Source: a bacterium (lineage in GTDB: Bacteria; Ratteibacteria; UBA8468; B48-G9; JAFGKM01). Taken from it: a stretch of DNA of 30,435 nt. The number at the start of each line of letters is the position of its first letter. Position 1 is the stretch's first letter. The stretch spans positions 1-30,435 of the forward strand of contig JAGGVW010000032.1 of assembly GCA_021157805.1 (NCBI GenBank), read 5' to 3'. The translations under genes and the position numbers were made by a program. The notes under the pieces are model-generated. The model worked only from the letters and a program-made list of their open reading frames with translations. It had not been told where the DNA came from and did not search any database. Positions 15,095 through 21,464 of this stretch are shown here, piece by piece.

Positions 15095-15328
15095 TGACTT
15101 TCTCCTGTATTTTATCAACAAAATCCTCTATCAACTTAAACGCTTCAACTCTCTTATTATCTTCATCTAAAATCCCAACTCCATATCTACTTACCAGAAG
15201 ATAATCTTCTATATACTCACATCCTGGTTTCATTTCCATCCCTTTTCTCTCTGCTCTTCTTAATTCTGATTTCTGCCATTCTTCCCAGTATTCCAAAGAC
15301 CACCCTTTAATCTTGCAAAAAATTTCAA
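15087..15328 (-). CDS. Tail assembly chaperone T-frame extension (gpGT)
   Basis: This frame is entered by a -1 frameshift from the preceding chaperone gene at 15334-15342. It is continuous with that slip site: 'NIIEIFCKIKGWSLEYWEEW' and onward gives 82 residues beyond the slip, so the fused product is about 197 residues. A separate translation start (TTG at 15296) has no convincing ribosome binding site. In lambda-like phages the G and GT products are chaperones that bind the tape measure and tail tube protein during assembly and are not in the virion. The sequence includes 'KLIEDFVDKIQEK'. It overlaps the tape-measure start by eight bases. Confidence 0.85.
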
Positions 15329-15679
15329 TTATGTTTTTTTTTCTGTATCAGACAAACTACTTAAAGCAATAATTTCATCAAATAACCTATCATCGTGTCC
15401 AAATTCCAGATACTCATCAATATTCTCTTCAGTAATCGGTATAGGATTACCCTTCTCATCTTTATAATTCCAGCTCTTCAATCCAAAAAGAATAATTTTT
15501 GTCTGAAAATCTCCTGTTTTAGTTATCTCTTTTGTTTCTATCTGTCCAGTAATAGGATTTACCTTTCTTACAATTTCAGTCATATTATTTTTTGCTTCTC
15601 TGATTTCCCTATGAGTTAATGACTGAATAACATAAACCTTTTCTCCAATCTTAACTGTCTTTTCTCTTCTAACTTTCAT
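15329..15679 (-). CDS. Tail assembly chaperone G
   Basis: 116 residues; ATG 15679 follows AAAGGGGGAAAAGA. Lies between tail tube and tape measure, the standard location of the chaperone pair. The sequence has the small alpha-beta character of this group, with 'VYVIQSLTHREIREAKNNM' and 'FDEIIALSSLSDTEKKT'. Its last codons contain an A9 run on which ribosomes can slip -1 and continue into the T frame, producing the longer gpGT. G without T is normally made in large excess over GT. Both bind the tape measure protein. Confidence 0.85.
   Translation of the reverse strand: MKVRREKTVKIGEKVYVIQSLTHREIREAKNNMTEIVRKVNPITGQIETKEITKTGDFQTKIILFGLKSWNYKDEKGNPIPITEENIDEYLEFGHDDRLFDEIIALSSLSDTEKKT
15334..15342 (-). 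other. Programmed -1 ribosomal frameshift site (A9)
   Basis: On the leftward strand the end of gene G reads GAA AAA AAA ACA TAA, nine A residues in a row, a good A-AAA-AAA slippery heptamer. Slipping back one base moves translation from the G frame into the frame of the T extension, with no stop codon between. The zero-frame stop is three codons past the site. This is the canonical arrangement of siphophage tail chaperones. Confidence 0.85.
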
Positions 15680-15691
15680 TCTTTTCCCCCT

Positions 15692-16510
15692 TTAAGAAAT
15701 ACTAAAATCTTTAGCAGTATAATCTGCTCCGAACTCCACAAGTTTATCCAGAGTAAGAGGCATACTATCCTTTTTGATAAGCAAATTATTGATAGTTAAA
15801 GTAAGCGTTTCTGCTCCTGAAGTAAAAACCAGCTGAATACTTGAAATCTCAGACAAATCATTCGCAGAAATATCAACTCCGACAGGAGTAAACAATTTCA
15901 AATTAACTTCAATTTTCTGGTCTCCTTCTACAAGATAATCTCCTTCTCTGACCTTTTCACTTTCAGGAGTATGCTCTCTTATAGGTGCTTCAATATCAAT
16001 ATCATGGTCAACTTTAAAAGATATCTCCCTTATCAAATCACTAATTCCAACTATTTTCCCCTCATACCACATGAAAACATTTTTATCAGAAGGAGATTGT
16101 GCTTGTGGAGTTCCAGTATCAACATGCAATCCAACCCAAGAGAAACTTGCAGTTAACTTTGATTTAAAAGCAGCAGTAATAGATAAAGAACTACATTTAC
16201 AATTCTTATGAATCTTTCCTTCTGTATAAACCCCGGCATCAATTGAAAATTCAGGTAAAATATCATGTTCTCCTCTAACTGCTTTTAAAAGAATATCTTT
16301 ACTCTGAACATCTATGTCTATTGAACCCGAAGGTTTAACAAGCCCTGGTCTTTGCTGATACAACTTAGAACTTCCAACTCCTCTCATTTCCTCTATTTCT
16401 CCTTCAATATCATGAGACCCCCCCGTAATTATCCCAGCACAAACAAGATTTGAACCATCAGCATCGCCAATAAAAACATACTGGTCTTTTCCTCCATAAT
16501 AATTTCCCAT
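15692..16510 (-). CDS. Major tail tube protein
   Basis: 272 residues; ATG 16510 follows AAGGAGGGTAAAAA. Located between the tail-completion proteins and the chaperones, which is where the tube protein is always found. It has the beta-sandwich character of tube proteins with a glycine-rich N-terminus ('YYGGKDQYVFIGDADGS', 'GGSHDIEGEIEEM'), a central 'SSLSITAAFKSKLTASFSWV', and a C-terminal second sandwich or Ig-like segment 'ISSIQLVFTSGAETLTLTIN'. Two-domain form is common in tail tubes of this size. No motif is diagnostic, so the call rests on order and size. Confidence 0.75.
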   Translation of the reverse strand: MGNYYGGKDQYVFIGDADGSNLVCAGIITGGSHDIEGEIEEMRGVGSSKLYQQRPGLVKPSGSIDIDVQSKDILLKAVRGEHDILPEFSIDAGVYTEGKIHKNCKCSSLSITAAFKSKLTASFSWVGLHVDTGTPQAQSPSDKNVFMWYEGKIVGISDLIREISFKVDHDIDIEAPIREHTPESEKVREGDYLVEGDQKIEVNLKLFTPVGVDISANDLSEISSIQLVFTSGAETLTLTINNLLIKKDSMPLTLDKLVEFGADYTAKDFSIS

Positions 16511-16513
16511 TTT

Positions 16514-16963
16514 TTACCCTCCTTGTTTAAATGCTCTTATTTGAAAATTTATATTAAACTGCAACTTAAAAAATCCCCTATCAGCAGAAACAGGAGTAAA
16601 TCCCCCATTTTCAACATCCTGCAATCTAGGGAAATTATCCCATCTTGTTTCCCTATTCTGCCTAACAATATTTTTTAATGTATTCAAAATATCGTATGCT
16701 TCTTCCTCTATTTCTATTTGATTTTTCCCTTCTCCTTGATAAGTAATAATCATTACAGGTATATATAAAACCTCTTCTGGTGTAGTTCCTATACTAATAT
16801 CCTCTTCAGAACTCCCCACAGGTCTCATAATCCAGACATACGGATAGACATCATTCCCTCCTGGCTCTTGAAGTCCAACATTAATATTCATTCCTGTCAA
16901 CCCTGCTTCTATTATCTGCTTTGTTTTACTTACCAACCCATTATAATCAATCCCATATTCCAT
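16514..16963 (-). CDS. Tail terminator / completion protein
   Basis: 149 residues; ATG 16963 follows GAGGAATAAAAA. Small mixed alpha-beta protein with 'EEAYDILNTLKNIVRQNRET' as the central helix and strand-rich ends ('YPYVWIMRP', 'FFKLQFNINFQIRAF'), which matches the fold of tail-terminator proteins (lambda gpU-like). It lies directly upstream of the tail tube gene. The neighbouring gene at 16967-17380 has a similar fold pattern, so which of the two caps the tail is uncertain. Confidence 0.65.
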   Translation of the reverse strand: MEYGIDYNGLVSKTKQIIEAGLTGMNINVGLQEPGGNDVYPYVWIMRPVGSSEEDISIGTTPEEVLYIPVMIITYQGEGKNQIEIEEEAYDILNTLKNIVRQNRETRWDNFPRLQDVENGGFTPVSADRGFFKLQFNINFQIRAFKQGG

Positions 16964-16966
16964 TTT

Positions 16967-17380
16967 TTATTCCTCTGTATAAAAAAATTTTGCTTCAATA
17001 TTAACTCCTCTAACAGGGAAATCTACTGGATAATCTACAGTAGATAAAACAAACCTCTCACACTTCCCATTTAAAGTGGGGAAAGTAGCATATAACTTCT
17101 CTTTAATATCCCTTTCCATATCCATACATCCAGGATGAATAGCATCACCAATAATTGATTTATCAACATACATTACATAAATAAATCCTGAAATGAGTAA
17201 AGTAAAAGTATTCTTCCTTAAATCTTTCCTTTCCTCTGTAGGATTATCCACAGGCTCAAGAATAATACATGGAGTTAAAGCTTTAACTCCTTCCTTTCTA
17301 ATACCAATATAGACTTTCTTCACATAACTTATTGTTTCTAAAATACTTTTAACCTCCATTAAAATTTCTTCAGCGCTCAT
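16967..17380 (-). CDS. Neck or tail-completion protein
   Basis: 137 residues; ATG 17380 follows GGAGATACA and lies just inside the end of the gp10-like gene. Pattern of an N-terminal helix (EEILMEVKSILETISYVKKV), two long strands ('FTLLISGFIYVMY', 'VRGVNIEAKFFYTEE') and a middle helix 'DMERDIKEKLYATF', as in lambda gpU/Z-type or HK97 neck proteins. It is the third of the four genes linking capsid to tail. Family not pinned down; a head-closure or tail-completion role follows from order. Confidence 0.65.
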   Translation of the reverse strand: MSAEEILMEVKSILETISYVKKVYIGIRKEGVKALTPCIILEPVDNPTEERKDLRKNTFTLLISGFIYVMYVDKSIIGDAIHPGCMDMERDIKEKLYATFPTLNGKCERFVLSTVDYPVDFPVRGVNIEAKFFYTEE

Positions 17381-17853
17381 TGTATCTCCGCCGTAATTTC
17401 TCCTAACATATCAATAATTTTCTGCTTTTTCTCTTTTAAAGCAGGTCTCAAAAAAGGTCTTGGTTTAACCCTTCTTTCTGGAATTTCTGCTTTTTTACAA
17501 AACACTTCTGTCCCATTTTTTGTATGAAAATGAAGTGCCTTAGCATATTTTGGCTTTATAGTATGTGCAGGGATAATCCCACCCAACTCCCAGAGTCGTC
17601 CATAAGGCACATTAGTCCCAACTCTTCCTATAACTGTATCTCCACTTCTTTCAACTTTCCCTGTTATAGATCTCATTAAATGTCCTGTTCTAACATGCAA
17701 AACCTGCCCTCTTAATTTCTTCATTTTCACATAACCAGCAAGCAATTTAACAATCTTTCTCATTTTCTTTTCTATTAAAGAAGGTAATTGATTTGCTGCT
17801 TTATTCAAATTTCCTCTTACCTTCTTTATCCCTATAACCTTAAACCAAATCAT
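17377..17853 (-). CDS. HK97 gp10-like neck protein
   Basis: 158 residues; ATG 17853 follows GGAGGGTACTTGT. Motif pattern of the HK97 gp10 family: 'LNKAANQLPSLIEKKMRKIV' then 'VRTGHLMRSITGKVERSGDT', 'VGTNVPYGRLWELGG' and C-terminal 'RVKPRPFLRPALKEKKQKII'. The segments 'RTGxLxxSI', 'YxxxxExG' and 'RPFLRPA' are the signature of this family, which takes part in joining head to tail. It is overlapped by its neighbours at both ends, showing coupled translation. Confidence 0.85.
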   Translation of the reverse strand: MIWFKVIGIKKVRGNLNKAANQLPSLIEKKMRKIVKLLAGYVKMKKLRGQVLHVRTGHLMRSITGKVERSGDTVIGRVGTNVPYGRLWELGGIIPAHTIKPKYAKALHFHTKNGTEVFCKKAEIPERRVKPRPFLRPALKEKKQKIIDMLGEITAEIQ

Positions 17854-18392
17854 ACAAGTACCCTCCTATATCTTAAAATAGTTTCCATTGCTTTCTTATC
17901 TAAAAACCCTCTGCTATCAACAACAGTTCCTTCACCCGATAAACTTACCTGCTGCAAATACAAATATCTTGCAACAACCTCATTTATAATTGCTCCTTCA
18001 AGGTCATCAGGGGGAGGATATTCAGAATTTTCATCTTTTGATTCGTATCCACAAACATATACAACAACAATATTTTGAAAGCCAGAAGGGAAAGAATTAG
18101 GATAATGAATAATTCCTCTTTTATAATCAATCTCATAATAACTACTATCAATTACACTACCATCTACAGATACACTTTCAACACTTATAATTGGATATCC
18201 CTTTAAATATAAATATTTCTGTCCTTCTCCATTAAACTTTTCAGTGTAAATTCCATAAATAAGATATCTTCTTGTAATTGTTTCAGCATCAGATTGTACT
18301 TCTTTAATCAACCTTTCAATCAATTGACTATCCGCTTGGTCAGACCCTGTAAACCTTAAAGCATTTTGAACCTTTGCTACTGTAGTAAGCAT
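17850..18392 (-). CDS. Head-tail connector (gp6-like adaptor)
   Basis: 180 residues; ATG 18392 follows AAGGGAGTAAAGTGAA. The N-terminal helical part 'QNALRFTGSDQADSQLIERL' followed by 'VQSDAETITRRYLIYG' matches the phage gp6-like head-tail adaptor family (QLRW/DNA-packaging connector). A beta section with 'KGYPIISVESVSVDGSVIDS' and 'YYEIDYKRGIIHYP' is the usual insertion. The C-terminal helix 'LEGAIINEVVARYLYLQQ' closes the fold. Ring-forming protein under the portal. Well placed between capsid and neck genes. Confidence 0.8.
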   Translation of the reverse strand: MLTTVAKVQNALRFTGSDQADSQLIERLIKEVQSDAETITRRYLIYGIYTEKFNGEGQKYLYLKGYPIISVESVSVDGSVIDSSYYEIDYKRGIIHYPNSFPSGFQNIVVVYVCGYESKDENSEYPPPDDLEGAIINEVVARYLYLQQVSLSGEGTVVDSRGFLDKKAMETILRYRRVLV

Positions 18393-18393
18393 T

Positions 18394-18585
18394 TCACTTT
18401 ACTCCCTTATTTTTTGCTTTTTTTACCATCTTATCCTTTTTTGCTTTTTCTACCTGCTTTTCCTTCACAACTACAACATAATTTTTCAACTGCTTTGCTC
18501 TTTCTTCTGACACTTCAAAAACTTCTCCTCTCTCTATGTGCCTACCATTTTCAAAAATTGGACTTACTGCTTTAACTTTCACCAT
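18394..18585 (-). CDS. Small beta-fold phage protein
   Basis: 63 residues from ATG 18585, which has GGGAG eight bases upstream; an in-frame GTG at 18591 is possible but too close to the ribosome binding site. The sequence 'VKVKAVSPIFENGRHIERGE' then 'VFEVSEERAKQLKNYVVVV' is a small beta-barrel-like phage module I have seen near head genes in many phages, with 'A+.L' helix near the end. The same module is found at the C-terminus of the glycosyltransferase two genes upstream. The tail is lysine-rich (KEKQVEKAKKDKMVKKAKNK). Function unknown; possibly binds the virion or anchors partners. Confidence 0.65.
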   Translation of the reverse strand: MVKVKAVSPIFENGRHIERGEVFEVSEERAKQLKNYVVVVKEKQVEKAKKDKMVKKAKNKGVK

Positions 18586-18587
18586 TT

Positions 18588-18785
18588 TCACATCTCCCTT
18601 AAAGGTTTCATAGGTTTTATAACTTTCATTTGCTTCATTGTTCCAGAAGAAGAAATTTCTTTCATAACCCTTTCCTTTCTTACTTTCCCTTCAAGTTTAT
18701 TCATCCTTAACCATCTTAAATAATGCTGCCAGCAACAAAACCTTTCATTTTCAGTTAACTTTCCACAATACTCACACCTATTCAT
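18588..18785 (-). CDS. Small CxxC/CC zinc-finger-like protein
   Basis: 65 residues; ATG 18785 lies eight bases inside the end of the glycosyltransferase gene, so its translation is coupled. The start CEYCGKLTENERFCCWQH is a plausible zinc site using Cys4 or Cys3His, similar to small treble-clef proteins encoded by phages. The second half is methionine- and lysine-rich (MKQMKVIKPMKPLREM). Unrecognised; position between glycosyltransferase and a small head-associated protein gives no firm clue. Confidence 0.65.
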   Translation of the reverse strand: MNRCEYCGKLTENERFCCWQHYLRWLRMNKLEGKVRKERVMKEISSSGTMKQMKVIKPMKPLREM

Positions 18786-19869
18786 CCACTACCTCCAAAA
18801 TTTCAACCATACTTCCCAACTCTTTTGCTCTTTTCAAACTCATTAATTTTTCTTTCCCCTCTCTCCATATTCCATTCTCATAAAAACTTTTTAAAACTCT
18901 AACTCTTACCGTTGTTTTTCTCTCTTTCTCATCAACCTCTTTTAATTTCTCATTCTCTTCTATACACCTTCCAAAAATCTCATCATATTGTTTTGCTATT
19001 TTCTTAATATCGTGATTTTTCTCTGCAAATTCTCTCCCCTTTTTAGCCAGTTTTTCTCTTAAAGACGTGTCCTCTATCAACTTTTTAATTTTTTCTGCTA
19101 TATCTTTAATATCTCTCTTAATAAACAAACAATCTTCCCCATCAGTAAGCATTTCCCCGTGATACCCAACCTGAGTACATAAAACAGGAACACCACAGGC
19201 AAGTGCTTCCATAATAGTGTTATTACATCCTTCATTAATACTTGCTAAACAATAACAATCAATTTTAGAATAAAACCTCTCTACAATTTCATTATGTGGA
19301 ATTTGCCCCTCTCCATAAAAAGCAGATTTTAATTCAACATTATATCCCTGACTTTTCAGAACTTTTACTGCTCCTTCAATATAATCAAATCCTTTATACT
19401 CTCTTGCTCTTTTAAAAGAGATATTCCCTGCAAATCCTACTATAAAAATATCTTTATTTCTCTTTCTCTTAACTGGTTTAAATTGCTCTATATCTAACCC
19501 ATTTGGTATTAAAAAAACATTTTCATTTACTCTTTTTCCAATATTATACAATTCTGTATTTGTCGCTATAATACCAAAAACTTTTTTCATCTGGTCATCA
19601 TATCTATCTATTGCTCCTCTAAATGTTCTTATTCCACCCATTCTACATACAACCTTTCTTTTGTTTTTAATTAGACCAATACCATCAACATTCTGAACCA
19701 AAACTGCATCAAAAAACCCTTCCATTCTGGGAACATATCTTACATCTGTTTGCTTATTTCTAAACACTCGCAAAACTGTATATTTCCCTTCTAATTCTTT
19801 TATAAGAGCTGTAATTATCAAAGACCAACTCCAATTTTCCAGATTCTCTATTGACAAAATTTTCCTCAT
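18778..19869 (-). CDS. GT4-family glycosyltransferase with C-terminal phage module
   Basis: 363 residues. Transfers a sugar from a nucleotide donor, probably onto a virion protein or host-like surface target. GT-B fold: N-terminal Rossmann domain (residues 1-120), linker 'IPNGLD' at 121-126, C-terminal domain with 'VGFAGNISFKRAREYKG' and the donor-site signature 'EGCNNTIMEALACGVPV', where E213 and E221 are the conserved E-x7-E pair. About 45 extra C-terminal residues ('RVRVLKSFYENGIWREGKEK...RAKELGSMVEIL') match the small protein at 18394-18585, an odd fusion. Start overlaps the short GT fragment upstream (ATGA). Position right after the capsid gene suggests capsid or tail decoration by glycans. 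Confidence 0.85.
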   Translation of the reverse strand: MRKILSIENLENWSWSLIITALIKELEGKYTVLRVFRNKQTDVRYVPRMEGFFDAVLVQNVDGIGLIKNKRKVVCRMGGIRTFRGAIDRYDDQMKKVFGIIATNTELYNIGKRVNENVFLIPNGLDIEQFKPVKRKRNKDIFIVGFAGNISFKRAREYKGFDYIEGAVKVLKSQGYNVELKSAFYGEGQIPHNEIVERFYSKIDCYCLASINEGCNNTIMEALACGVPVLCTQVGYHGEMLTDGEDCLFIKRDIKDIAEKIKKLIEDTSLREKLAKKGREFAEKNHDIKKIAKQYDEIFGRCIEENEKLKEVDEKERKTTVRVRVLKSFYENGIWREGKEKLMSLKRAKELGSMVEILEVVDE

Positions 19870-20123
19870 TCAAATGCCCTGAACCCATCTAACCGCAAAA
19901 TAGTTTTTTTCAAATCTTCATTTTTAATAAACCTTAAAAACTTAGGAGAAAAACACACTATCAAATCAACCTTTTCTTCTAACTGTTTTTTAACTTTCTG
20001 ACAGTTATCATTAACATAAACTATCTGATGTTGATATTTCTTTCTATCAAAATTATCAATGAACCTTTTAGCCAGAATTTCATAAGCCCAACCTTTAACA
20101 TCACATAACCATCTTACTTTCAT
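19866..20123 (-). CDS. Short protein like the N-terminus of a GT4 glycosyltransferase
   Basis: 85 residues; ATG 20123 follows a weak site in the T-rich end of the capsid terminator. It has a partial Rossmann half: 'MKVRWLCDVKGWAYEILAKR', then 'HQIVYVNDN', 'VDLIVCFSPKFLRFIKN' and 'KTILRLDGFRAFE'. The order of elements mirrors the first 85 residues of the next gene ('ENWSWSLIITALIKEL', 'FDAVLVQNVDGIGLIKN', 'KVVCRMGGIRTFRG'). It lacks the donor-binding half, so it cannot work alone as a transferase. It could be a fragment left by a duplication or an acceptor-binding subunit. ATGA junction to the GT gene argues that it is still translated. Confidence 0.65.
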   Translation of the reverse strand: MKVRWLCDVKGWAYEILAKRFIDNFDRKKYQHQIVYVNDNCQKVKKQLEEKVDLIVCFSPKFLRFIKNEDLKKTILRLDGFRAFE

Positions 20124-20126
20124 TTT

Positions 20127-20164
20127 AAAAAGGGGGGAGTAGGAAATAACTACCCCCCCCCTTT
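20127..20164 (-). terminator. G-tract terminator after the capsid gene
   Basis: Leftward strand: AAAG9TAG, a 7-base loop, then CTACTC6 followed by TTTTTAAAA. The long G/C stem followed by U residues immediately behind the capsid stop is a strong intrinsic terminator. It would insulate the very abundant capsid mRNA from the glycosyltransferase genes; partial readthrough must occur if those share the operon. Confidence 0.75.
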
Positions 20165-20174
20165 AACTTTTCAA

Positions 20175-21398
20175 TTAACTTTCAGCAGATGTCTTCAGAA
20201 CAGAGAATGCTTTTGGGATAGCAACTTTTATGTCAACCCTTTCAATACCTCTGAGAGCAGAAACATCATTCTGGAAGAAACTTAAAACTTCTCCAGTCTC
20301 TGGGTCAACAAAAGTTCCTTCTTTAGAATTGTCAACAGTTATTCTCTTCCTATCCCCAAAAAACACTCTCTTGAGATTTCCAAAAACAACAAAAGCAGTA
20401 TCTGCAGCACTATCAGAAGCACTGGGTAAAGCATCTGTCTCTACATAAGGATAATTCCATATTGTTCCTGGCTTACTTCCTGCTGGTTCCTGCCATACAT
20501 AATTCCCCTGAGATGTTTTCTGCTTCTGCAAATAAGCAAGAACTGTGGAATTGATGTAAAACTTTGCTCCTTTTCTTGCTGCAGAAGGAACAGCATTTAT
20601 CATATCAAGAAGTTTGTCTGGCTTAATATCAGAGAAAGATGTCCCATCCAGAACAACAGTTGCAACTCCTTCTGTTCCTAAAATTCCTGGAATGCTACCC
20701 CCATTCCCTTGAAACAAAGCAATATCTTCCTCTTGTGCAAACGCTTCAGCAATCAAAGTTGTCAAAAGATCGAAAGTCTCTATTGAAGTATCTTCCAGCA
20801 ACTCATCAGTAGCAGGAACTAAAGCAGCAAGCTTATGAGCAACAAGTTCTACCTGTGCAAGTGTCCATTTAGATGTTTTCTTTTTTGCTCCTTCTCCAAT
20901 CCAATAAGCAGTTACCCCGGCAATCAAAGCAGGAAGTTTTTTAGATCTACTTTTCATAGGGATAATCCTGCATTCTTTTCTTGCAATTCCATAATCAGGT
21001 ACAAGTCGTATAACTTCTGCCTGAAACTCTTCAGGAACAAGATATCCCCCTTCAGAAGCAGTTGCTTCATTCAGAACATCTGTTGCTTTTATTCCTCCGA
21101 GTGGCTCATATCCAAGCACAGTTCTGAACAGATTTATTGTCTTTGCAGACACTTCAGGAGTAATCTCCCCGACAGATACATTTTGTCTCAATCCTGTGAG
21201 AAGTTTATTATCAACTGAGTTTATTTTCTCAATAAGGGGATTAACAGCATTTTCTATTTTCTTATCCAGAAGTTCATCAAACTCCTCTATTGTCATTGTG
21301 ATAGGTTCATCTTTTTTCTTCCCAGAAGTTAAATCAAGAAACTTCTCTTTATCTATAACTCCTTCATCTACTAACTGTTTAAGAGTGTTATAATCCAT
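20175..21398 (-). CDS. Major capsid protein, HK97 fold
   Basis: 407 residues; ATG 21398 follows AAAAGGAGGGAAAA. Forms the icosahedral shell. The first 120 residues are charged and helical ('MDYNTLKQLVDEGVIDKEKF', 'EEFDELLDKKIENAVNPLIE'), the delta/scaffold domain removed by the prohead protease. The remainder is the HK97 capsid core: 'ATASEGGYLVPEEFQAEVIR', 'AALVPATDELLEDTSIETFD', 'GNGGSIPGILGTEGVAT', 'FYINSTVLAYLQKQKTSQGN', and the C-terminal 'AFVVFGNLKRVFFGDRKRIT' strand. A G-tract terminator follows and an intercistronic hairpin precedes it, both suitable for high capsid expression. Confidence 0.95.
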   Translation of the reverse strand: MDYNTLKQLVDEGVIDKEKFLDLTSGKKKDEPITMTIEEFDELLDKKIENAVNPLIEKINSVDNKLLTGLRQNVSVGEITPEVSAKTINLFRTVLGYEPLGGIKATDVLNEATASEGGYLVPEEFQAEVIRLVPDYGIARKECRIIPMKSRSKKLPALIAGVTAYWIGEGAKKKTSKWTLAQVELVAHKLAALVPATDELLEDTSIETFDLLTTLIAEAFAQEEDIALFQGNGGSIPGILGTEGVATVVLDGTSFSDIKPDKLLDMINAVPSAARKGAKFYINSTVLAYLQKQKTSQGNYVWQEPAGSKPGTIWNYPYVETDALPSASDSAADTAFVVFGNLKRVFFGDRKRITVDNSKEGTFVDPETGEVLSFFQNDVSALRGIERVDIKVAIPKAFSVLKTSAES

Positions 21399-21425
21399 TT
21401 TTCCCTCCTTTTACTCATTTAACAC

Positions 21426-21464
21426 CTCTCTGGTATCCCCGGCAGAGCCTGATACCTCTGAGAG
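21426..21464 (-). promoter_or_regulatory. Intercistronic hairpin between protease and capsid genes
   Basis: CTCTC-T-GGTATC pairs with GATACC-TCT-GAGAG, with a small inner GGC-AGA-GCC stem, directly behind the protease stop codon and upstream of the capsid ribosome binding site. There is no U-tract, so it is not an intrinsic terminator. It may be an RNA-processing or 5'-stabilising element for the capsid message. Confidence 0.6.

Noticed and set aside
15087..15296. Independent 69-codon gene starting at TTG 15296
   Set aside because: No ribosome binding site and continuous frame up to the A9 slip site; better explained as the T part of gpGT.
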